NCBI GenBank assembly: GCA_050013615.1
Contig: JBEKEX010000067.1
Coordinates: 1 to 15,888 of the forward strand
Direction of reading: 5' to 3'
Origin: JBEKEX01 sp050013615
GTDB lineage: Bacteria; Chloroflexota; Anaerolineae; Anaerolineales; Anaerolineaceae
Length of the DNA stretch: 15,888 nucleotides
Below the pieces are notes generated by a model. That model was not told the DNA's origin and did not search any database. It saw nothing but the letters and a program-made list of their open reading frames with translations. Both the position numbers and the translations under genes were made by a program. Numbering within the stretch: the stretch's first letter is position 1; every line of letters begins with the position of its first letter. Positions 6,858-14,430 of this stretch are shown in pieces.

Positions 6858-7380
6858 TCTTCCTCCGTTCCCAGTAAGGCAGCAGGTCTTTGGCCTGTTT
6901 GCCACGCCGTGCTGCTTCTTGTTCCGGCGACTTTAGCTGGTCAAGTGCAACGAAGGTGGCTTTCACCAGATTCAACAAGTTGGCACTGCCAAGCGACTTG
7001 GTCAGAATGTCACGAATGCCGACAGCTTCCATGACCGCGCGCACACCACTCGAGGCAATAACGCCCGTCCCTGCTGAAGCAGGCTTCAACAAGATAACCG
7101 CACCACCCACTTTCGCCGTCACTTCATGCGGGATGGTGGATCCGAACGTAATGACCGGGTGCATATCTTTATGCGCACGCTCTGTAGCTTTACGCATGGC
7201 GTCCGGCACCGCGTTGGCTTTACCAACACCGATGCCAACTTTGCCATGATTATCGCCAGTCACCACCGTCACACGGAACTGAAAGCGGCGGCCGCCTTTC
7301 ACCACTTTAGCCACGCGCGCGATCTCGATAACGCGCTCATCAAACATGGGTTCAAGGGGTTGATATTCCATCGTTTCCAT
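6850..7380 (-). CDS. rpsE: 30S ribosomal protein S5
   Basis: S5 sits at the mRNA entry and affects decoding accuracy. The 176-residue protein has an N-terminal dsRNA-binding-like domain (about 14-78; VAKVVKGGRRFQFRVTVVTG, then GKVGIGVGKANAVPDAMRKA) and a C-terminal domain (about 90-155) with PASAGTGVIASSGVRAVMEA. A short lysine/arginine tail ends at residue 176. GAGG lies about 9 bases before the ATG at 7380. The end overlaps rpmD by 8 bases, and that overlap contains the rpmD start. Confidence 0.97.
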   Translation of the reverse strand: METMEYQPLEPMFDERVIEIARVAKVVKGGRRFQFRVTVVTGDNHGKVGIGVGKANAVPDAMRKATERAHKDMHPVITFGSTIPHEVTAKVGGAVILLKPASAGTGVIASSGVRAVMEAVGIRDILTKSLGSANLLNLVKATFVALDQLKSPEQEAARRGKQAKDLLPYWERRKNA

Positions 7381-7414
7381 AAGTCAGGCCCTCTATCTTA
7401 GTTCTGTCTGCGGC

Positions 7415-7780
7415 TTAGAATTCCAAACCAGCTTCGCGGGCAGCATCCGCCAGCGCTTTTACACGACCGAAGTATCGGAAACCACCCCGGTCGAACACCA
7501 CTTTCGTTATGCCCTTCTGTTTGGCACGTTCCGCAACAAGCTTGCCTACCATGCGGGCCTGTTCGATCTTCTTGAGACCCTTCACTTGTGCCTGCAGCTC
7601 ATGGTCTATGCTTGATGCAGCAGCCACTGTATGGCCCTGCTCATCATCAACCACTTGGGCATAAATCTCTGCCAGGCTGCGGTAAACGCACAGCCGTGGT
7701 TGTTCAGGCGTGCCGGCTAAATTCTTGCGTACGCGACGATGACGCCGTAATCTTGCTTCATTTCGATTAAATTTTGCCAT
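7415..7780 (-). CDS. rplR: 50S ribosomal protein L18
   Basis: L18 binds 5S rRNA with L5. From the ATG at 7780 the product is 121 residues, MAKFNRNEARLRRHRRVRKN, with RLCVYRSLAEIYAQVVDD and the conserved C-terminal region VVFDRGGFRYFGRVKALADA ending in GLEF. An ATG two codons upstream (7786) touches the AGGTGA ribosome site, which leaves no spacer, whereas the chosen ATG has 6 bases. The ribosome site overlaps the rplF stop, so the two genes are closely coupled. Confidence 0.96.
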   Translation of the reverse strand: MAKFNRNEARLRRHRRVRKNLAGTPEQPRLCVYRSLAEIYAQVVDDEQGHTVAAASSIDHELQAQVKGLKKIEQARMVGKLVAERAKQKGITKVVFDRGGFRYFGRVKALADAAREAGLEF

Positions 7781-7790
7781 AACCATTCAC

Positions 7791-8339
7791 CTAAGCTTTT
7801 GTCTTTGCAGACTTGCCAGCTTTGCGGCGGATTCTTTCACCCAGATAGTGAATGCCTTTGCCTTTGTAAGGTTCCGGCGGACGGATCTTGCGGATATCCG
7901 CAGCTATCTGGCCCACGCGCTCGATATCTGATCCCATCACCTTGACTTGCCGCGTCTTGGCATCCGCATCAAATGTGATGCCGGCCTCAGGCTCGACCTT
8001 AACCGGATGTGAATAACCGACATACACCATCAGGCTATTGCCGTCCATTTCAGCCCGGTAACCAACACCGTCGATCTCCAAGACCTTGGTAAAGCCGGTG
8101 TTGACACCAGTTACCATGTTATTGATCAGTGCCCGGGTGGTCCCATGCAATGCACGAATCTTGGCTTCATCAGAACTGCGCGTTACGTGCACTTGTCCCT
8201 CCTCCACAGCAATTCCAACACTGGGAGAGAAGGCACGTTTCAATTCGCCCTTCGGGCCTTTCACGGTCACTTCGCTGCCATTCACTACCACCTGAACGCC
8301 GGCAGGAATAGCCACTGGTAAACGACCTATACGAGACAC
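7791..8339 (-). CDS. rplF: 50S ribosomal protein L6
   Basis: L6 lies at the base of the L7/L12 stalk near the factor-binding site. The 182-residue product consists of two similar domains, beginning MSRIGRLPVAIPAGVQV and ending with the conserved IRKIRPPEPYKGKGIHY and a basic tail. The start is GTG at 8339, supported by a full AAGGAGGT 7 bases upstream. It is one of few non-ATG starts in the cluster. It follows rpsH by 27 bases. Confidence 0.97.
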   Translation of the reverse strand: MSRIGRLPVAIPAGVQVVVNGSEVTVKGPKGELKRAFSPSVGIAVEEGQVHVTRSSDEAKIRALHGTTRALINNMVTGVNTGFTKVLEIDGVGYRAEMDGNSLMVYVGYSHPVKVEPEAGITFDADAKTRQVKVMGSDIERVGQIAADIRKIRPPEPYKGKGIHYLGERIRRKAGKSAKTKA

Positions 8340-8366
8340 AGTGTAAACCTCCTTCCCGCCATCAGG

Positions 8367-8780
8367 CTACCAAACCTTGCAGAGGATCTCGCCGCCTACA
8401 CCAACTTGGCGAGCGCGCTGCCCGGTCATCACGCCCTTCGGCGTGGATAATATCGAAATGCCCATCCCTGAAAGTACCCAGGGAATATCTTGTTTTTGGG
8501 TATAGACCCTGCGTCCGGGGCGGCTGACGCGCACCAAACCGGTGATTACCGGCTTGCGTTCACGCCGCTCTCCAACATACTTCAATTTCATGCGCAGGAC
8601 TTGTTGCAAAGGTTTTTCGCCTTCGACAACTTCATACCCTTCAACAAAGCCTTCTTCTTTCAAGATGCGGGCAATTTCACCCTTGATCTTGGAATTAGGC
8701 ATCGCAACTACGGTCTGGCCAACTAACACGCCGTTCCGGATGCGAGTCAACATATCAGAAATCGGATCATTAACACTCAT
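8367..8780 (-). CDS. rpsH: 30S ribosomal protein S8
   Basis: S8 binds the central domain of 16S rRNA. In E. coli it also represses spc-operon translation by binding the rplE region. The 137-residue product starts MSVNDPISDMLTRIRNG. The C-terminal domain shows GRRVYTQKQDIPWVLSGMGI and STPKGVMTGQRARQVGVGGE, both highly conserved. GGAGGT stands before the ATG at 8780. I saw no obvious S8-type site upstream of rplE by eye. Confidence 0.97.
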   Translation of the reverse strand: MSVNDPISDMLTRIRNGVLVGQTVVAMPNSKIKGEIARILKEEGFVEGYEVVEGEKPLQQVLRMKLKYVGERRERKPVITGLVRVSRPGRRVYTQKQDIPWVLSGMGISILSTPKGVMTGQRARQVGVGGEILCKVW

Positions 8781-8802
8781 ACTACCTACCTCCGGATTGG
8801 CA

Positions 8803-8985
8803 CTACCAGGATGATTTGGTTACGCCGGGGATTTGGCCTTCCAAAGCAAGTTTGCGAAAGCAAATACGACATAATCCAAACCGACGCATATAACCGCGTG
8901 GGCGGCCACAGATTCTGCAACGATTGCGCACCTGGACGGCGTATTTACGCCGCATCTCTCGATATTCCATGCACTTTTTAGCCAT
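8803..8985 (-). CDS. rpsN: 30S ribosomal protein S14, zinc-binding (type Z)
   Basis: S14 is in the head of the 30S subunit. The 60-residue product is the short zinc form (also called rpsZ). C23xxC26 lies in NRCRICGRPRGY and C39xxC42 in GLCRICFR, and the end is IPGVTKSSW. The N-terminus is MAKKCMEYREMRRKYAVQVR, where the usual residues before the zinc site are somewhat divergent. The ATG at 8985 is 3 bases after the rplE stop, so the two are probably co-translated. Confidence 0.96.
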   Translation of the reverse strand: MAKKCMEYREMRRKYAVQVRNRCRICGRPRGYMRRFGLCRICFRKLALEGQIPGVTKSSW

Positions 8986-8988
8986 ACA

Positions 8989-9531
8989 CTATCCCTTCCT
9001 GAACGGCATGCCGAGCAATTGCAGCAACATTGTTGCCTGATCATCCGATGGCGCCGTGGTCACAATGGTAACTTCCATTCCACGGACCTTATCGACTTTG
9101 TCGTATTCGATCTCTGGGAAGATGATCTGTTCCCGTATACCAAGGGTGTAATTGCCACGCCCGTCGAATGCTTCAGCTGAAACACCACGAAAGTCACGGA
9201 CACGGGGAAGCACGATATTCAGTAGTCGATCAAGAAAATCCCACATGCGCGCACCGCGTAATGTCACCATGGCACCGATCTGACGACCTTCGCGCAGCTT
9301 GAAATTTGCAATGGACTTGCGCGCTATGGTGACGACAGGCTTTTGACCGACAATCTGGGTCAGATCACCTACAGCAGACTCCAAAGCCTTGGGGTTATCC
9401 AGTGCTTCGCCCAACCCGATGTTCACGACCACCTTTTGAATACGAGGCACCTGCATCATATTCGTCAGGTGGAGGTTCTTAACCAAAGCGGGCACCACTT
9501 CTTTCTGGTATTTTGTTTCCAAATTATTCAT
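8989..9531 (-). CDS. rplE: 50S ribosomal protein L5
   Basis: L5 binds 5S rRNA in the central protuberance and contacts P-site tRNA. The 180-residue product starts MNNLETKYQKEVVPALVKNL. It includes QVPRIQKVVVNIGLGEA near residues 28-44 and, in the C-terminal half, DRLLNIVLPRVRDFRG and GNYTLGIREQIIFPEIEYDK, all conserved. It ends in a family-typical GMPFRKG. GGAG is 8 bases before the ATG. It lies between rplX and rpsN in the standard order. Confidence 0.97.
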   Translation of the reverse strand: MNNLETKYQKEVVPALVKNLHLTNMMQVPRIQKVVVNIGLGEALDNPKALESAVGDLTQIVGQKPVVTIARKSIANFKLREGRQIGAMVTLRGARMWDFLDRLLNIVLPRVRDFRGVSAEAFDGRGNYTLGIREQIIFPEIEYDKVDKVRGMEVTIVTTAPSDDQATMLLQLLGMPFRKG

Positions 9532-9551
9532 TGCTTACGCTCCACGAGGGC

Positions 9552-9884
9552 CTAGTCATCAATCTTGGCCTGGCATTCTTTGCAAACGCGCACTACCTTA
9601 TCACCATCGCGCTCCAAAGCAACCCGAGTTGGCTTGCCACATTTCTTGCACACCAACATGACATTGGAGATGGGAAGTGCTGCCTCGAATTTGATCTTGC
9701 CAGGATTGATGGTCCGACCCTGGGTTTGCATCTGCTTTTGGTGTTTGGTTCGCAAATTGATGCCCTGCACCACTACGCGAGCCGCATCCGGTAAAACCCG
9801 AATTACTTCACCACGCTTACCCTTATCTTCGAGTCGGCCACTGATGATCTCTACCGAATCACCTTTACGAATTTTTACTCTCAT
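9552..9884 (-). CDS. rplX: 50S ribosomal protein L24 with C-terminal CxxC pairs
   Basis: L24 is an early-assembly protein of the large subunit near the tunnel exit. From the ATG at 9884 it has 110 residues. A KOW-type N-terminus (MRVKIRKGDSVEIISGRLED) is followed by GINLRTKHQKQ. The C-terminus carries two CxxC pairs, C79/C82 and C101/C104, which could bind zinc. A GTG one codon earlier (9887) gives only 4 bases to the AGGAG, so the ATG with 7 bases is preferred. Confidence 0.95.
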   Translation of the reverse strand: MRVKIRKGDSVEIISGRLEDKGKRGEVIRVLPDAARVVVQGINLRTKHQKQMQTQGRTINPGKIKFEAALPISNVMLVCKKCGKPTRVALERDGDKVVRVCKECQAKIDD

Positions 9885-9906
9885 CACTTAACTCCTGCAC
9901 CTAACT

Positions 9907-10278
9907 CTAAATGACTTCCGGGGCCAGGGACACGATCTTCATGAAGCCTTTTTCACGCAGTTCGCGAGCCACCGGTCCGAAAATACGGGTACCTTTGGGG
10001 TTTTGACCGTCAGCATCCAAAATGACTGCTGCATTATCATCAAAGCGAATGGTGGAACCATCCTCGCGCCGCCATTCTTTGGAACAGCGCACGATTACGG
10101 CTTTGACAACTTCGCTTTTCTTCACCGAGCCTTGAGGCGCGGCAGATTTCACAGCCCCAACCACAATATCGCCAACATAGCCATAATGCCGGGTCGATCC
10201 ACCTTTAATATGGATCACCAGTATTTCACGTGCGCCGGTGTTATCGGCAATTTTGAGTCGAGATTCATGCTGAATCAT
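9907..10278 (-). CDS. rplN: 50S ribosomal protein L14
   Basis: L14 sits at the subunit interface and forms bridges to the 30S subunit. The 123-residue product begins MIQHESRLKIADNTGAREIL. It includes the family signature YVGDIVVGAVKSAAPQGSVK and the C-terminal GTRIFGPVARELRE followed by FMKIVSLAPEVI. AAGGAG is 8 bases before the ATG at 10278, within the end of rpsQ, so the two genes are coupled. It is the first gene of the classical spc block. Confidence 0.98.
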   Translation of the reverse strand: MIQHESRLKIADNTGAREILVIHIKGGSTRHYGYVGDIVVGAVKSAAPQGSVKKSEVVKAVIVRCSKEWRREDGSTIRFDDNAAVILDADGQNPKGTRIFGPVARELREKGFMKIVSLAPEVI

Positions 10279-10281
10279 GGC

Positions 10282-10554
10282 CTATGCTCCTTCGACGATT
10301 TCGATTTTCTGGCCTTCGTGCTTCAAGATCTTCTCGACCACCCAGCGCTTATCGTGTGACAGCGGGCGACTTTCAACAATCTGCACCTCATCACCGATAT
10401 TGCACGAGAGCTCATCATGTGCCTTCACGCGTTTACTGGTGTGAATAACTTTACCGTACAAGGGATGACGAAAAGTGCGAGAGATCTCAACCACGGCGGT
10501 GTTCGTCATCTTGTTGCTGGTTACCACACCGGTTAATCGACGACGTTCATTCAT
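10282..10554 (-). CDS. rpsQ: 30S ribosomal protein S17
   Basis: S17 is a primary binder of the 5' domain of 16S rRNA. The 90-residue product begins MNERRRLTGVVTSNKMTNTA. It contains the oligonucleotide-binding-fold signature HPLYGKVIHTSKRVKAHDE and then GDEVQIVESRPLS. Its ATG overlaps the rpmC stop by 4 bases (ATGA), with AAGGTGA just upstream, giving a coupled start. rplN follows after 3 bases. Confidence 0.97.
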   Translation of the reverse strand: MNERRRLTGVVTSNKMTNTAVVEISRTFRHPLYGKVIHTSKRVKAHDELSCNIGDEVQIVESRPLSHDKRWVVEKILKHEGQKIEIVEGA

Positions 10555-10763
10555 TTTTCACCTTCCTGTAACTCAGCCAATTCGCGTTCACGCAAGATCG
10601 TCTCGTATTGAGCAATCAAACGGCGCATTGCTTTCAAACGGCTGGTATCAGTCTGTTGACCGGTCGTGATTTGGAAGCGCAAATTCATGTATTCCTGGTG
10701 CGCATCCAACATCTTGGCCTTTATTTCTTCGGAATGCAACAGGCGAATCTCTTTGATCTTCAT
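10551..10763 (-). CDS. rpmC: 50S ribosomal protein L29
   Basis: L29 is a small helical protein at the peptide-exit site, near where signal-recognition particle and trigger factor dock. The 70-residue product starts MKIKEIRLLHSEEIKAKMLD, followed by HQEYMNLRFQITTGQQTDTS, and is helix-forming throughout. It overlaps rplP by 4 bases and rpsQ by 4 bases, so three consecutive genes are translationally coupled. An AGGAG lies 8 bases before its ATG. Confidence 0.96.
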   Translation of the reverse strand: MKIKEIRLLHSEEIKAKMLDAHQEYMNLRFQITTGQQTDTSRLKAMRRLIAQYETILRERELAELQEGEK

Positions 10764-11191
10764 AACAGCTCTCCTGACAAGCCTTCATGGCGCCCCACAA
10801 CCTTCGTCTTGATAGAGATTTTGTAGGCTGCCTGCCTCAAGGCTTCAGCGGCTGCGGCTGATTCCAAACCGCTTAATTCGAACATGATCCTGCCAGGGCG
10901 AACCACTGCCACCCAGTATTCTACCGGGCCCTTTCCTTTACCCATACGGGTCTCAGGAGGACGATGAGTGTAGGGTTTGTCCGGGAAAATGCGAATCCAC
11001 ACTTTCCCATGGCGTTTCATCGCGTGCACAATGGTGCGGCGGGCAGCTTCTATTTGCCGGGCAGAGATCCAGCCGGGTTCCAAAGCTTGCAGGCCATAAT
11101 CACCATAGATCAGCTCGGCGCCGCGTAAAGATTTGCCGCGCATTCGACCGCGCTGCTGTTTGCGCCACTTGACACGTTTTGGCATCAACAT
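10760..11191 (-). CDS. rplP: 50S ribosomal protein L16
   Basis: L16 contacts the A-site tRNA and organises the elbow of the peptidyl-transferase region. The 143-residue product starts MLMPKRVKWRKQQRGRMRGK. It contains QIEAARRTIVHAMKRHGKVW, PDKPYTHRPPETRMGKGKG and, nearer the end, GRIMFELSGLESAAAAEALR, all conserved. GAGGT is 7 bases before the ATG at 11191. It follows rpsC after a 49-base gap that holds a perfect hairpin. Confidence 0.97.
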   Translation of the reverse strand: MLMPKRVKWRKQQRGRMRGKSLRGAELIYGDYGLQALEPGWISARQIEAARRTIVHAMKRHGKVWIRIFPDKPYTHRPPETRMGKGKGPVEYWVAVVRPGRIMFELSGLESAAAAEALRQAAYKISIKTKVVGRHEGLSGELL

Positions 11192-11214
11192 AGCTACTAC
11201 CTCTTTTATCTCAA

Positions 11215-11232
11215 CCAGGGAAAGTTCCCTGG
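11215..11232 (-). other. Perfect hairpin between rpsC and rplP
   Basis: CCAGGGAA (read on the minus strand from 11232) can pair with TTCCCTGG ending at 11215. In practice this is a 7-pair stem with a 4-base loop. It sits 8 bases after the rpsC stop. The following bases (TTGAGATAAAAG) contain no U-run, so it is not a standard terminator. It may be a processing or stability element. Confidence 0.5.
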
Positions 11233-11240
11233 CGCAAAGT

Positions 11241-11918
11241 TTACTCGCTTACGTAAACGCCCTCGGTGGATTCGACTTTCTCTTCCACACCTGGCAATAC
11301 TTCACCCAAATAGATCCATACCTTGACGCCGATACGACCGTAAGTGGTCAAGGCTTCTGCACGGGCAAAATCGATGTTCGCCCGCAGCGTCTGAGAAGGA
11401 ACACGCCCTTCGCGCAACTTTACCTCACGGGCCATTTCTGCACCGCTCAAACGACCGGCGACTTCCAATTTGATGCCCAAAGCACCCTGGCGCATGGCCT
11501 GTTGCACGGCACGTTTCATGGCACGCCGATAGCTGACACGCCGTTCGATCTGGTCCGCAATGTTGCGGGCGACCAAATAAGCATCACAATCCGGCGATTT
11601 GATTTCTTTGATCTCCAGATCGATCTTCTTTCCGGTCAAGGCTTCCAAATCCTGGCGGATCACTTTTACAGTGTCACCTTTACGGCCGATCAAAATACCA
11701 GGTTTGGCGGTATGAACAATCACTTTCACTTTGCCCGGGAAGCGTTCCACTTCCACCTTGGAGACGCCCGCTTTATCCGTAGAACCATGGATCAACTTGC
11801 GGATGGCCAAATCCTGATGAAGCTGATTGGTATAATCAGCACCTTCAGCGTACCAGCGGCCTTCCCAAAGCTGGTGGATCCCGAGACGAAACCCAATTGG
11901 ATGAACTTTACGACCCAT
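11241..11918 (-). CDS. rpsC: 30S ribosomal protein S3
   Basis: S3 is in the head of the 30S subunit at the mRNA entry and has helicase-related roles. The 225-residue product starts MGRKVHPIGFRLGIHQLWEG. It includes a KH domain with VIVHTAKPGILIGRKGDTVK (about residues 69-88), then the C-terminal domain with RRAMKRAVQQAMRQGALGIK and a basic stretch. It ends with a short acidic tail. AGGAG lies before the ATG at 11918; rplV is 45 bases upstream. Confidence 0.97.
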   Translation of the reverse strand: MGRKVHPIGFRLGIHQLWEGRWYAEGADYTNQLHQDLAIRKLIHGSTDKAGVSKVEVERFPGKVKVIVHTAKPGILIGRKGDTVKVIRQDLEALTGKKIDLEIKEIKSPDCDAYLVARNIADQIERRVSYRRAMKRAVQQAMRQGALGIKLEVAGRLSGAEMAREVKLREGRVPSQTLRANIDFARAEALTTYGRIGVKVWIYLGEVLPGVEEKVESTEGVYVSE

Positions 11919-11963
11919 AATGTCTCCTGCTGTTCCTTTCTTGTTGGTCGGGAAAACAACCGA

Positions 11964-12308
11964 TTACTGCTCAACCTCACGTAGAATGATCTTGATGTGG
12001 CTGGACCGCCGCAGGATGGGTTTGAAGCGGCCGCGTGCACCAAAGCGGCGCCACTTGCGGGTGGGAGCCTCGTCGGCCGTGATGGTGTGGATATAAAGGG
12101 TATCGCGACTCACGCCGAAGTTTTCTTCTGCATTGGCAACGGCCGAAGCCAACAATTTGTGAACCGGCCTGGCTGCTCCCTGCGGAGTGAACTTCAGGGT
12201 GTTCAGCGCCTCCGTTGCCTTTTTGCCTCTGACCAGGTCAATGACCAGGCGGACTTTTTGGGCAGAGACTGAGCAATTTTTTAATTCTGCACGAATATCG
12301 TTAGCCAT
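11964..12308 (-). CDS. rplV: 50S ribosomal protein L22
   Basis: L22 lines the peptide exit tunnel with a long beta-hairpin. The 114-residue product has VSAQKVRLVIDLVRGKKATE at about residues 14-33. The C-terminal block holds the tunnel hairpin tip (RKWRRFGARGRFKPILRRSS, about residues 84-103) and ends HIKIILREVEQ. Changes in this hairpin give macrolide resistance in other species; none is evident here. The ATG at 12308 lies 3 bases after the rpsS stop, with an AAGGTGAG upstream. Confidence 0.97.
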   Translation of the reverse strand: MANDIRAELKNCSVSAQKVRLVIDLVRGKKATEALNTLKFTPQGAARPVHKLLASAVANAEENFGVSRDTLYIHTITADEAPTRKWRRFGARGRFKPILRRSSHIKIILREVEQ

Positions 12309-12311
12309 AGC

Positions 12312-12596
12312 TTAACTCACCTTTACAGCAGTAGCCTTTTCCGAAAGGTGGCCACGGAAATGCCGGGTAGGTGCAAATTCACCGAGGCGATGACCGACCA
12401 TATTTTCAGTAATATAGATCGGAACATGCCGTCGTCCATCATGCACCGCAATGGTATGACCTACCATCTGGGGAAATATTGTACTGGCGCGGCTCCAAGT
12501 GCGGATCACTTTCTTTTCGCCGCGGGAGTTCATGTCTTCAATTCTCTTTAAGAGCTTGGGCTCAATGAACGGCCCTTTTTTCAGCGATCGTGACAT
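12312..12596 (-). CDS. rpsS: 30S ribosomal protein S19
   Basis: S19 lies in the 30S head, contacts S13 and makes a bridge with the 50S subunit. The 94-residue product starts MSRSLKKGPFIEPKLLKRIE. It includes KKVIRTWSRASTIFPQMVGH and the conserved GHRLGEFAPTRHFRGH near the C-terminus. GAGGGA lies before the ATG at 12596, 25 bases downstream of rplB. Order L2-S19-L22-S3 is the standard one. Confidence 0.98.
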   Translation of the reverse strand: MSRSLKKGPFIEPKLLKRIEDMNSRGEKKVIRTWSRASTIFPQMVGHTIAVHDGRRHVPIYITENMVGHRLGEFAPTRHFRGHLSEKATAVKVS

Positions 12597-12621
12597 AAGT
12601 TCGTCCCTCTCTCTCGCTCAA

Positions 12622-13455
12622 TTAATTGCCGGCGTTGCGACGCCGCACAATGAATTTGCTGGTTGATTTGTTCCGGCGTGTCTTCAAGCCGCGGGCAACT
12701 TTACCCCACGGGGTCTTCGAATACTTCAGACCAGCAGGCTGGCGACCCTCACCACCACCATGCGGATGGTCTCGAGGGCTCATAGCAGTGCCACGCACCG
12801 TTGGGCGAATGCCCATGTGGCGCTTCCGGCCCGCTTTACCCAACTTCACATTATTGTGATCCAGGTTGCCAACCTGTCCGATGGTGGCATAGCATACCTG
12901 GCGCACCAATCTAACTTCGCCGGAAGGCAAACGGATCTGAGCATAATCGCCTTCCTTGGCCAGCAGTTGAGCAGCGCCGCCTGCTGTGCGCACCATCTGC
13001 CCACCCTTACCAGATCTCATCTCGATATTGTGCACCATGGTGCCAACCGGGATATTGGAAATAGGAAGGCTGTTGCCAGGGCGGATATCGACGTTGGGAC
13101 CGGAAATGACCGAATCACCAACTTTCAATCCCAACGGGCACAAGATATAGCGTTTTTCGCCATCTGCATAATTCAATAAAGCCAGCCGCGCCGTTCGATT
13201 CGGGTCATATTCGATCGCAGCTACTTTAGCGGGAATATCGAGCTTGTCGCGCTTGAAATCTACGATGCGAATAAATTGACGATTGCCAGCGCCGCGGTGA
13301 CGAACCGTAACTTTACCTTGGTTATTCCGGCCCGAATATTCGTGACGGAGGATGATTAGTGAACGTTCCGGCTTCGTTTTGGTAATCTCTTCAAAAGTAT
13401 AGCCGGTCATACCGCGCAGACCAGGGGTCGTTGGTTTGTAAACTTTAATTCCCAT
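12622..13455 (-). CDS. rplB: 50S ribosomal protein L2
   Basis: L2 is a primary 23S rRNA-binding protein required for subunit association and peptidyl-transferase activity. The 277-residue product starts MGIKVYKPTTPGLRGMTGYT and has the SH3-like and oligonucleotide-binding-like core. The C-terminal motif RDHPHGGGEGRQPAG is at residues 228-242, and H230 corresponds to the functionally important His229 of E. coli. The ATG shares one base with the rplW stop (TAATG), so translation is coupled. Confidence 0.98.
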   Translation of the reverse strand: MGIKVYKPTTPGLRGMTGYTFEEITKTKPERSLIILRHEYSGRNNQGKVTVRHRGAGNRQFIRIVDFKRDKLDIPAKVAAIEYDPNRTARLALLNYADGEKRYILCPLGLKVGDSVISGPNVDIRPGNSLPISNIPVGTMVHNIEMRSGKGGQMVRTAGGAAQLLAKEGDYAQIRLPSGEVRLVRQVCYATIGQVGNLDHNNVKLGKAGRKRHMGIRPTVRGTAMSPRDHPHGGGEGRQPAGLKYSKTPWGKVARGLKTRRNKSTSKFIVRRRNAGN

Positions 13456-13757
13456 TACTCCACCCCTTCAAAGATCGGAATTCTGTCTTCTGCAGCCAAA
13501 GTGACCACCGCTTTCTTATAACCGCTGTTGCGGATCGCCATGCGGCGGCTGCGTGCTCTTCGAGTGCGCTTGGCAGGGACGTTGATCACGTTCACTTTGA
13601 GTACAGTAACTTTAAAAGCCTGTTCGATCGCCTCTTTTACCATCGTTCGAGTAGCATCGCTCTTCACTTCGAAAGTGTACTGATGGAGGCCAGTAGATTG
13701 ATAGTTCGTCTTTTCAGTCACAATTGGACGGCGGAGAATATCGAAAATAGTATTCAT
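13455..13757 (-). CDS. rplW: 50S ribosomal protein L23
   Basis: L23 rings the peptide exit and is the main docking site for trigger factor and signal-recognition particle. The 100-residue product starts MNTIFDILRRPIVTEKTN, the usual bacterial opening. It includes FEVKSDATRTMVKEAIEQAF and then KVTVLKVNVINVPAKRTRRA, the loop that reaches into the tunnel. AGGAAAT lies just before the ATG at 13757. The gene overlaps rplB by one base. Confidence 0.97.
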   Translation of the reverse strand: MNTIFDILRRPIVTEKTNYQSTGLHQYTFEVKSDATRTMVKEAIEQAFKVTVLKVNVINVPAKRTRRARSRRMAIRNSGYKKAVVTLAAEDRIPIFEGVE

Positions 13758-13770
13758 GGATTTCCTGCTC

Positions 13771-14397
13771 CTATTCCAAATGTGCCTTGATCAAATCCAG
13801 TGAAGCCAGCGGCAGAATCACTTTATCGAATACCAACAGGTCACGGATATTGACGTAATTAGCCACCAAGATCTTGGCATCTGGAATATTGCGCGTCGAC
13901 CGAATGACTTCCTCGTAGGCAAGTTTCTCCGGGATCAGGATCAATGCACTGGCATTGCCAACCAGAGAATTAAGTGCCTTGGCCATCACGCGCGTCTTCG
14001 GCTCAGAAACTTTCAATTCGTCGACTACCACAATGGAGGCGTCGGCAGCCTTGATCGAAAGAGCCGAGCACAGGGCAGCATTCCGCATTTTGTGCGGCAT
14101 GGCCTGTCGATAAGAATGGGGATGCGGTGTGTGGACATCGCCACCATGCCGCCAATGAGGTGCACGTGTGGAACCCTGCCGTGCACGGCCAGTGCCTTTT
14201 TGCGCCCATGGTTTCTTGCCGCCGCCCGCCACTTCACTGCGGGTTTTGGTATCATGCGTCCCCAGGCGAGCATTGGCAATCTGGCGCACGTAGGCCTGAT
14301 GCATCAAGTCTTGCTTAATTGGGGCTTCGAAGATCGCCGGCGGCAATTCCACCGTATCGATCTTTTTGCCTTTCATGTTGTAAACATCAACCTTCAT
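13771..14397 (-). CDS. rplD: 50S ribosomal protein L4
   Basis: L4 lines the exit tunnel and, in gammaproteobacteria, represses the S10 operon. The 208-residue product starts MKVDVYNMKGKKIDTVELPP. The extended tunnel loop at about residues 54-95 is rich in Gly, Arg and His (AGGGKKPWAQKGTGRARQGS). The C-terminal half carries family-typical hydrophobic and basic stretches. AGGAG lies about 10 bases before the ATG at 14397, 33 bases after rplC. The L4 leader known from E. coli has no recognisable counterpart here by eye. Confidence 0.97.
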   Translation of the reverse strand: MKVDVYNMKGKKIDTVELPPAIFEAPIKQDLMHQAYVRQIANARLGTHDTKTRSEVAGGGKKPWAQKGTGRARQGSTRAPHWRHGGDVHTPHPHSYRQAMPHKMRNAALCSALSIKAADASIVVVDELKVSEPKTRVMAKALNSLVGNASALILIPEKLAYEEVIRSTRNIPDAKILVANYVNIRDLLVFDKVILPLASLDLIKAHLE

Positions 14398-14430
14398 AAT
14401 TGCTTCGCTCCTACAATCCAGGTCATCCGC

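Noticed and set aside
7781..7786. ATG at 7786 as the start of rplR
   Set aside because: It touches the AGGTGA site with no spacer; the ATG at 7780 has normal spacing and gives the family-like MAKFN start.
11919..11963. Weak GGTTG...CAAC pairings between rplV and rpsC
   Set aside because: Only four to five pairs with several equal alternatives, so not better than chance.
11133..11984. A 283-codon open frame on the plus strand over rpsC and the start of rplP
   Set aside because: It lies antisense to strongly conserved genes, resembles no protein family, and is rich in Phe, His and Thr as expected from a complementary frame.
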